Position numbers and translations under genes: made by a program. This document shows, piece after piece, positions 55,752 through 64,000 of a stretch of 64,000 nt of DNA (positions within the stretch are counted from its first letter, which is position 1; every line of letters begins with the position of its first letter). The notes under the pieces were generated by a model. The model had not been told where the DNA came from and did not search any database. It saw only the letters and a list, made by a program, of their open reading frames with translations. Source of the stretch: Chrysemys picta bellii (Eukaryota; Chordata; Testudines; Emydidae). The DNA lies in NCBI RefSeq assembly GCF_011386835.1, contig NC_088794.1, positions 67,776,434 to 67,840,433 on the forward strand. Direction: 5' to 3'.

Positions 55752-57059
55752 TCATTTACATGAATGCAACTTTCACTGAAGTCATTGAGGACTGTACCCA
55801 AGTAATGAAACTGAGTTAGATCTAAAGAAAATGGGAAGTAAAACAGAGAAGTGAGGGGAAGGAATGGATTCAGGTATTGTTAGCTGCCCCTGTAGCATGG
55901 GGTGATGTAATATGGCAGTGATTATAGGGAGAAACAGGGGTAACTGTTGAGGCAGAAGAAGAATCAATCAACATAACTGCAAATGAAATGAAGTTTAGAT
56001 TCTAAATACAACCTGCCTTAGATAAGGGATGGTGTATGGCTGCACTGGCCCAGGCACAAATGTGGTTCAGGGACTCACAATTCATTCCCTGTTCCTTCCA
56101 TGCGCTGGAGAGGGAGTACATTACTTCATCCTTTTCACAGAAGAGCTTGCTCCCACTCCATATCCCAGACCAGCTATTCTGGACAGAAAGGTCCAGAATA
56201 GCTGGTAGAGAGGTCCAGAATTGCTGGTAGAGGTGCGCAGGAGACAGGATACCCATTTGCTAACAGCGGGGAGTACTAGGAAAGCAGCTTCTTCTCTCAC
56301 CACCATGGCGAGAATTGCAATCTGTGCATGAGCAAACAGGGGCATACATGGTCAGGGAAGGACTGTGACACTCTAACCCATAAGTGATAATGGCCCTCTG
56401 ACAAAACTCCAAGGGATGCAAAATGAGACATTAGCTTTCCAGTCTAGAGAGATGGAAACTCCAACCAAAACTAGTACTCATCTTTAACAGGATATCATGT
56501 GAATGAGATCAAAACTTTGGAAAAATCCTCAGATATTTTTATAGGTGACCTCTAAAAATTAATCATCATCCATTTAGGGCCATACTTTCTGTTTTAGATA
56601 TTACCTAGATACTGTATAATAATTAGGAAATTAGCACAATCATGCATTGTGAGCCTAGATGGCAAATATGTTTCTAATGTGCTTAAAAACAATTTTTATT
56701 TTAAACTAGGTTTTTAGAATTGAACAGGTTGTGTGTTTTTTTTTTAAATGTTTTATGGCAGTACGTGATTTTGTGGTTTTGGCACAGATAAGATAGTGAG
56801 CTAAGGCACATCTGTTTCCTATTAATGAACTACCACTCTATTCCTATTCCACATTAACCAACAGCATCTAAATGAATGTTCAGCAGGTAGCACATTAATG
56901 TGAAAGATTTGGCACCTCTTCAGAAATAGATCATGCTGGCCCATTCATTTCATCACAAAATGATTACTTCAAGCCGGGGGGGGGGGGGGGTAGGGAGGAA
57001 TTGCAAGTATGAAATTTGAAGGTACAAATGTTTGCTGTATCTTTAGTTAGTTATACATT

Positions 57060-58150
57060 CTTTGTGGTACTCTCTTTCAGGTCTGTTGTGAATTATGTGA
57101 ATCATGTTGTGCTGTCATGGTGACTCAGAGTTCCACAGGTTAACTGGGTAAAATGTTTTTCCTGTTATTAGTTTAAAGTTGTTGCCATCCAGTTTCACGG
57201 GATGTCCCCTTGTTCTTGTATTATGCTTAAGTAAACAGAAGTGTTGATTTACCTTCTCTCACTCATAAGTTTTATATCTTGATCATCTCTCCTATTTGTC
57301 TCCTCTCTGAATTAAACATACCTAGAATAAATTTTTCAAAGCTGCCTAAGGTATGCCCAGTTCACATTAGTTTTAATCTTTTCAATCTCTCCTCATGTGG
57401 AAGTATCCTCAGGCCTCTAATAGTTTTCTCTGAACTTCTGTTTTTGTTATATTATTTTTCAGATAAGGTAGTCGGAAATGGACACAGTATTCAAAGTGAG
57501 GAACCCTATTGAATTGGATAATGGCACTGTAATATATTCAATATCATTTTTGTGCAACATACCACATCCTAATATGCAGTTTGCTCTTTTTGACTTGCAC
57601 ATTACACAGAGGTTTTCACTTAGCTGTCTACGGGCTCCCTGATCTTTTTACTAAGTAATTACAGTTAATTCAGTCTCCAGTAGTATGAGTATTTCAAATG
57701 TCTCCTTCCAATGTGCACTACCTTCCATTTGTCAAAAGTGAATTGCATTTGCCATCCCTGCTGCCCAGTCAGCTGGTTTTGTTAGGCCACTTTGGAGTAC
57801 CTCACATTCTTCCCTAATCTTGATTAACTTAAATCATGTTGTATCTTCTTACTGTTCACTGTCTTTTCTAGATCATTAATGAATATTTTACACAACATTA
57901 GCACTATTATAGCTCAATGGCTCACCTTTTGCCACATGAAAAACTGACTATTTATCCCTGCTCTTTTCTGTCTCAGCCAACTTCTAATCCATGACACAGA
58001 ACTTTACCTTCACTCCATGACTAGTTAATTTCCATAATAGCTTCTTGTAAGGGACTTTGTCAAAGTTTTATGAAAGTCCAAATAAATTATATCTACCAGT
58101 TCTCCTTCATCTACTAGTTTGTTGACTCAAAGAATTCCAGCAGACTGGAG
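57060..58150 (-). mobile_element. Ancient CR1/L3-like LINE, minus strand
   Basis: In plus-strand order, ggttaactgggtaaaatg, tctcctcatgtggaag, ccatttgtcaaaagtgaatt, gaccttaatc-type text and acaaagttttatgaaagtcc correspond to the inverse of an old CR1/L3 reverse-transcriptase region. It is degraded but about 1.1 kb long. Confidence 0.6.
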
Positions 58151-58329
58151 CAGCAATTTCCCCCATTATAAACATTTGATGCTGTAAGAAAATTAATGAC
58201 TTACAAATGCATGGAAGTAAACATCACTGCTATTGATTTTACTTGATCCTCCCTGTGCCATCTCATTCAGTACAATTTAGGAACAAGTTTTCCTTAAATA
58301 TTATTTTAAATTGTTTTCAACTTCTAGAG

Positions 58330-58745
58330 AAAGTGATGCGGTGACTTGATCTCAGTCCATAAATACCACAGAGAATGTATCTGGTACGAGGGAACCTTTT
58401 CATTTAGCAGACAACTGCATAAAAAAGCCAATGGCTGGAAGCAGCAATTAAATTCAAATTGGATATAAGATGCAATTTTTAATTTCAGTAAGGGTGATTA
58501 AGCGCCTGAGCAGCTAACTAAAGGAAGTGGTGAATTCCCCATCATTTGGAGTATTTAAATCAAGACCAGATGTCTTTCTAAAAAGATATCCTCTAGTTCA
58601 GCTACAAGTTACTGGGTTTGATAGTGTTCACTCATATAGCAGGAAAGAATAATTCGCTCCATTGTAGGAATTACTAGTGTAATTCTATGGCCTGTTATAT
58701 GGGAATTCAGACTAGATAATCATAATTCTTCCTATGGATTGATGA
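58330..58745 (+). mobile_element. CR1 LINE 3' end, plus strand, decayed
   Basis: Same layout as 3480-3833 (ccaatggctggaagc, atttaaatcaagaccagatg, gaattcagactagataatc), with an extra stretch near 58600-58670. Confidence 0.65.
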
Positions 58746-58878
58746 ACTTTAAAAAACCAGAAATTTTACATATATCTAAGTTTTGCTCAGCAGACACATT
58801 ACCTGTCGCTTTTTCAAACTATAGGAACAATGAGATTTTCCCCCTTGCTTTGTGGAAAAGTCAGTAGGTTCTCCTTAC

Positions 58879-58984
58879 CCCAGGAGGATGCTGCAGAACA
58901 GGGTAATCAGTGTGAAAACTTAGCTTCCCAGATGTGTAAGCCACATTATTAGCATCCCTTTTGTCTTCCACTTGCCAAGTAGGG
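58879..58984 (-). CDS. BBOX1: BBOX1 coding exon with the HxD iron ligands, first of the four seen
   Basis: A 106-bp exon bounded by an aag acceptor (ends 58985) and gtaagg donor (58878-58873). The first base completes a glycine codon. It then encodes PTWQVEDKRDANNVAYTSGK, then LSFHTDYPVLQHPPG. HTD supplies the first two Fe(II) ligands (His202 and Asp204 in human). From here to the stop the predicted protein has 209 residues, the same count as human BBOX1 from residue 179 to 387. The upstream exons were not found and should lie to the right of the window. Confidence 0.95.
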
Positions 58985-61900
58985 CTTTACAATGAAAGAA
59001 AAAAAAAAGAAGAGGAAACATGTTAAAGCCATCTGCCATTTAAGCCAGCAAAGTACAATGAAACTATGAAATCTCAATACAAAAGAGCTATTAAAAATTG
59101 CTGGATATAGAATTATTGTTATAATGAGAAGGGACAAACAATGAGTCACCAGTGCCCTTCACAGCACTGAACTGGCCATTTCAGCAACTGTGCAACAGAA
59201 GCAATCACTTCAAAAATGATGCTAGTGTGTGTGGAGTAGGCCAGACAAGTTGCCCCCAGTGCTATATCTCTGAGGGTATTGCCTTTGCTTTTCTAGTAAA
59301 AGCTCTGAGGACTGTATTGTGCCAGCATTCAGCAGAAGGACAGGACAGAACCTCAGCTGGTGTAAATCAGCGTAGCACCTACTGGAGTTGCACAGGTGTA
59401 AGGGAGGACAGCATTTTTGGCACGGTTTGTTCAATTTGGTCATTTCCATTTCCCCAAAGAAAAAGTGGAAGCACTGTAAGTTGCATTTCTTTTTCAAAGA
59501 TTTTTAAGCCTTTAAATGACAGGGAAAATGTCAAATACAGAGTACCCTTTACAACATGGCCTTTCCCATATTCCCTTAAAAGAAAAAATCTCTGGATGAA
59601 AGACGTCAAGATATAATTTCTTGCTGTTCCCTTCGTACTTTCTGAGAGCTAGTACCATTATTTTTCCTCTACATTTTTATTAAATTTCAAGATGGATGAA
59701 CTAAAATCAGCATGAGTCTTGCTGACAACAGCAACAAATTATATATTGTAAGGTGGTTGAGTACAAAGACATACAGTCATCAGATTTGCAATGCAGTCAA
59801 AATATGTTTCAAATGACACACCATGCAGCAAAGTCTAAGGCCAAAAACCACATGTTCTGGTTTGCACAAAGTTCATACAATTGAATATAGTTCATGGCAA
59901 ACGTGTAATATAGATCCAGACATTTGTCTGGGAAGTGTAAGTCAACATATGCAGGCCATGCAATCACAGAAGAAGACATGATTTAAAAAGAAAAATATGA
60001 AAACTCATTTCCCCTTGTGAATTACTGCAGACTAAATATACAAAACACAAGCCATTTGAAATATAGAGATAATGCTTATTTTTTATAAAATGCCCAGGTT
60101 AAACTTGAAAACACAGTTCAAAATGATTTATATATTGTATAAAAATTCTTGTCCCAAAGCAAAAGTTTTTGTAAGTATAGGTATGCCAAAAACTGCTAAA
60201 GGCAGGTTTATAAAATTGCTGGGGAAAAAACCCAGAATATTAACAAATGTGTTCAACTATCATGGGGAAATTCATTTAATTATATGGTATAGTAAGTATT
60301 CATCACATGTGACTTCAGTTCTAAAATATGAAGACCTCAACCACATTTGCACAGTTACTAACTTTAAGGCCAAAAAAAAAAAATGTGTTATGTCATCCTT
60401 GTCATTAGTGTTGAGGGTAGCTTTGTCGTGGTAGGCTCCAGAGCAATTTAATGGCTCCAAAGCCTTTTAATCTACTGTAATGCTCTTGCTTCTGAGAAAA
60501 TATATACCTCTGGTGAAATAAAAATACATTATAGAATTACTGTGACATTTTACAAAAAGGCACGTTCATTCTGTTAAACAAGGTATGCTATGGGAGTTAA
60601 TCCACTGGAACATTCCTTCCATGTAAGGAGATTCTATCAAAGATCAAGTTACTAACTTATAGCCAAATATTGATTAAATGCAAAAAGCTACATTAATGCA
60701 CTGTCCAGCTTGAAAATGTAATGCACAGAAGTTAGCAAATTCAGACCTTAACATTGCTAAAGAGGTAGAGCTCTGTCACAGGGAGAGTTGCTGTCTGATG
60801 AGAGTGCTGGTGCAAGAGGTAAAGGAGGAAAATATGGGTAATCCCAGAGGACTCTGATCCCTCAACAGAGAACAAAATGGGCTGGGAATGGTCTATGGAT
60901 CAGTAACAAAGGTCAGATTCCAACTTCAGTTGCACAGCCTGCATGGCAGAAAATCAAGCACTGTGCAGGTACAACAATCGTGTGTGTTTCATAGCAATAC
61001 ATACAGCTCACCTGAGATGAGAAGCTAGCCTGTTAGCTGTGACTGGGAATCATTGGCACTGAAATCTGCAACCATACTGAAACTCAGGCCACAAAAGGTT
61101 CTGGAACCCAAGCCCAGTTTAGCAAAAATATACCACATTTTTGTATCTGAAATAGGAAAACTCAGCATGAGGCAGGGGTTCTCGGGCCATTGAAAAACAG
61201 AATAAAATATATATTTAAAAATATTTTGACTTAGAGGAAAATAACATAGTGAGTTTCTGACTTTATAAGAGGTACTAGAGAGACTACGGGCTTGTCTAAA
61301 TGGTGGCAAACCACACAAAGAGGCATAATTTGTGAAGTGCTCTAATGGGTTGTGCTGTAATTCCCTATGTTGGCACACTACCTACTTCGCATTGGTGTAA
61401 TTCTGTTTCAGCTACACCAGGAATCTCTTATATATCTATTTGTCCAAGCTTTCTCAACTGACTGAAGCAGGAAACCCCGATTCTTAGCCAATCATCTTCT
61501 GCGTTACAGCTGCAGTATCTGGGGAGTGCAATTTGTCTGATCAACTCATCCAGAATATCAGTGACTGAATGGAAACCCTGTATAGTATAGTGACATATAC
61601 AGAACTTGGAGGGAGCAGCACAGGTTGAACAAAAAAGAACAGTTTGGAAGATGCACCAGGAAGTCAGTCTGTGCACCTGTGGCTGGCATGCAGACCGCGG
61701 CATCTCTGTAAATAGATATCCTAATAGTCAGTTTAGTTTTAGAAACAGGGAGTCCTCTCAAGTTATTATCCAGCACGCAGTACATAAAACATATAGTAAC
61801 CTACATACTTTGGTAAGGACACCTTTAAAAATGAGTGACGATAAATAAAAATAAATGTACTTGGTTTCTGTGCTCTGAAAGGACATCTGGGCAAGATTAA

Positions 61901-62517
61901 AGACTTGTGCTTCTTTCTTCATTTGTGGGAGCTGCATTTACTGTTGTTCTGTTATTGGGAGAATCTGCAAACTGGTTGGGATATTTATTTAGCAAGGCTG
62001 CCAATCTGAAATTTATAATTTTGTTTCTAACGTTTGTTAGACCTTTGGATTTGAGTGCCATTAAAATAACAAGGAATTATTAGGAATTATTATTTTATTA
62101 TAGTTTTTTTTTAAAAACCCTCAACATTACACATAAGCACTAATTGAACTTCTTTGTTAGGGTCTAAGAAATTGATTGTAAAGTCTTTCGCTAAGTCTTT
62201 TGCTAAGAACTGCATGTTCAATAGGTTCTTACTAAAAAATGTGCAGTTGGGCTGCATATGGAAATGCCAACACCAGATGCTGAAATTTCCTAATAATTCA
62301 TGTCTCAAAGTGAAACGCATTAAAACTGGGGGGAAAGCTGCTAAATGTAGCCAAAACTATCGTCAGGAGAGAAATAAGTAAGTGTAACTGAATATTAAGT
62401 CCCCCTCTATTCTATGATCTTTTACATGAATTCCAACTACAAATGACATATAAAAATCTTGAAAAAGACTAATGTGCTACATTATATAGCCTAACAAACA
62501 TAATAGATATATAAAAG
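58985..62517 (-). other. BBOX1: BBOX1 intron, upstream part
   Basis: No exon could be recognised up to the DIRS element. The sequence is AT-rich and ordinary. Confidence 0.6.
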
Positions 62518-62821
62518 ACAGTTACCTTTTCCGTAACTGGTGTTCTTCAAGATGTGTTGCTCATGTCTATTCTACAATAGGTGTGCATGCTTGCCACGTG
62601 CACCGGTGCTGGAAGTTTTTCTCCTAGCAGTACACATAGGGGAGCGTCACAGTGACCCCTGGAGTGGCGCCTCCATGACGTGGTATAAGGGGCACTGCTC
62701 GCTCCCCCCACCCTCAGTTCCTTCTTACCAGACAACTCCGACAGAGGGGAAGGAGGGTGGGATGTGGAATAGACATGAGCAACACATCTCGAAGAACACC
62801 AGTTACGGAAAAGGAAACTGT
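62518..62821. repeat. DIRS terminal segment with 57-nt inverted repeats
   Basis: 62518-62574 and 62765-62821 are complementary over 57 nt with three mismatches (gtaactggtgttcttc and gaagaacaccagttac at their centres), separated by 190 bp. A third partial copy of the word ctcatgt.tattc.acaataggtg follows at about 62848-62870. The structure lies next to the tyrosine-recombinase gene and fits the inverted terminal repeats of DIRS-like elements. Confidence 0.7.
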
Positions 62822-62846
62822 CTTTTCTTCTTCTTAGAGTGATTGC

Positions 62847-63871
62847 TCATGTGTATTCCACAATAGGTGATTCCAAGCTATGTCCATTGGAGGTGGGTAG
62901 GAGTTCACAAATTCTTGGGACGGAGTACAGTCCTGCCGAACCCGGTGTCTTCCCTGGTTTGGGAGAGATCGCATAGTGCGAGGTGAACACGTGAACTGAA
63001 GACCACCTGACAGCCCTACAAATGTCCTGGATGGGGACGCGGGCCAAGAAGGCAGCCGACGAGGCTTGCGCCTGAGTCGAGTGTGCCTTCACAATTGGTG
63101 GCAGAGCGATTCCCGCCAGGTCACAACAAGTACGGATGCATGAAGTGATCCGGTTGGAGAGCCGCTGAGTGAAGATCGGCCGACCTTTCATGCGCTTGGC
63201 CAGGAGATGAACAGTTGCGAGGACTTTCTGAACAGCTTAGTCCACTCCAGGTAGAAAGCCAGAGCCCATCTCACATCCAGCATGTGGAGATGGCGCTCCT
63301 CACTGGACGCGTGGGGCTTGGTGCAGAGGACCGGTAGAAAAATGTCCTGACCCATGTGATAGGCGGAGACCACCTTCGGGAGGAACAAAGGGTGTGGGCG
63401 GAGCTGGACCTTATCCTTATGAAACACCATGTATGGCGGCTTGGAGGTCAGGGCCCTGAGCTCCGAGACCCACCTGGCCAACGTGATTGCAACCAAGAAG
63501 GCCACCTTCCATGAGAGGTGGGACCAGGAGCACATGGCTAGCGGCTCAAACGGGGGCCCCGTGAGACGGGCCAACACCAGGTTTAAGTCCCACTGCGGGA
63601 CTGGGGGCCTAAAATACCGGAAGAGACAATCCAACCCCTTAAGGAATCGGCTAGTTATAGCATGGGAGAATACCGTGTGGCCTTGCACTGGCGGATGGAA
63701 GGCCGATATCGCCACCAGGTGCACCTTGACTGACGAGGGCGCCAGGTCCTGGGCTCTAAGGTGGAGGAGATACTCCAGAATAAGATGGATCAGGGCGGCC
63801 ACTGGGGAAACACCCCGCTCGTCCGCCCATCTGGAAAATTGAGACCACTTTGCCAAGTAGGCTCGGTGCAT
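62847..63871 (-). pseudogene. DIRS tyrosine recombinase, frameshifted
   Basis: Two minus-strand frames (63188-63871, then 62847-63191) overlap and together cover the recombinase. The N-terminal part holds YLAKWSQFSRWADERG (core-binding domain). The catalytic part holds LARWVSELRAL, then AHSTQAQASS and RWSSVHVFTSHY. The terminal Tyr is present. The box A arginine expected before VSEL is Trp (codon TGG) and the box B HxxR arginine is Gln (CAG). Both are single-base changes from CGG, consistent with CpG decay. A one-base frameshift separates the frames near 63188. The copy is inactive. Confidence 0.8.
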
Positions 63872-64000
63872 GGAGGGTTGCCTGCTTTTTAGGAGGACAT
63901 ATTAAAGCCCTTCTGAGCACGTCCTTTCGTCCCTACCTAACCATTGAGCAGCCACGCCATGAGGTGGAGTGCCGCTAGGTTGGAGCGGAGGAGGCAGCCC
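63872..64000 (-). pseudogene. DIRS pol region, cut by window end
   Basis: This continues the DIRS element towards its reverse transcriptase/RNase H part on the minus strand. Too short to identify motifs. Confidence 0.4.

Larger units (their letters stand above)
55057..58878 (-). other. BBOX1: BBOX1 intron (3.8 kb)
   Basis: No further exon was recognised. It contains a palindromic old repeat (55578-55751), an ancient CR1/L3 fragment (57060-58150), a CR1 3' end (58330-58745) and a G-homopolymer of about 17 (56976-56993). Confidence 0.7.

Noticed and set aside
62154..62381. 75-codon frame with a repeated SFAKSFAKN motif
   Set aside because: The repeat comes from a local cttttgctaag duplication. 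Too short, and within an intron.
58985..64000. Search for the next upstream BBOX1 exon
   Set aside because: I found no stretch encoding the expected preceding segment with splice sites, so none is annotated.

Overview
The window looks like nuclear DNA of a non-avian reptile, most likely a cryptodire turtle. The reasons are several CR1 LINE fragments in both orientations, three copies of a short tRNA-type SINE that I recognise as turtle-like, DIRS tyrosine-recombinase retroelements, many hAT-type DNA elements, and one ordinary vertebrate gene with introns. Taxon and repeat-family names rest on pattern recognition. The boundaries, target-site duplications (TSDs) and terminal repeats are read directly from the sequence.

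Host gene. The only convincing host gene is BBOX1 (gamma-butyrobetaine dioxygenase, the last step of carnitine synthesis). It lies on the minus strand, and its last four coding exons are at 58984-58879, 55056-54860, 53786-53620 and 48883-48723. They splice in phase to 209 residues, colinear with the C-terminal catalytic half of the vertebrate enzyme, and include the iron ligands (HxD and the later His). The 5' exons must lie beyond base 64000.

Left part (1-21395). This is mostly mobile DNA. It holds a hAT-like non-autonomous element (529-1557), CR1 fragments, a Tc1/mariner-like MITE (4282-4734), a solo LTR carrying a younger SINE (5817-7119), a SINE ending in a 51-nt hairpin (8218-8410), a four-hairpin element near 9400-9690, and a minus-strand CR1 (10891-12215). 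At 14753-16953 a 2.2-kb DNA transposon has inserted into a CR1. It carries terminal inverted repeats, a TAA duplication and an open 447-codon frame of a multicopy animal protein family of unknown function. This is the most interesting coding object in the window.

Middle (21396-28126). A gammaretrovirus-like provirus is flanked by a GGTA duplication. Its LTRs (547 and 545 bp) differ by one substitution and one 2-bp indel. The interior is broken: most of capsid and nucleocapsid, the integrase core and part of env are missing, and there are several frameshifts. It is therefore a recent insertion of an already defective copy, or its LTRs have been homogenised.

Right part (28127-64000). This holds a fold-back hAT element (33235-34875, TSD TATAAAAT), a C-rich composite region (36985-39405) hosting a second copy of the 529-1557 family, and a third member (41566-42544) built from alternating inverted modules. 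Next come a DIRS-type LAP2-alpha-like gag remnant with a nested hAT MITE (44310-45745), a decayed hAT transposase (45777-47310), the BBOX1 exons and introns, and a DIRS element with 57-nt inverted repeats and a tyrosine recombinase at 62518-64000. I see no tRNA, rRNA or CRISPR.
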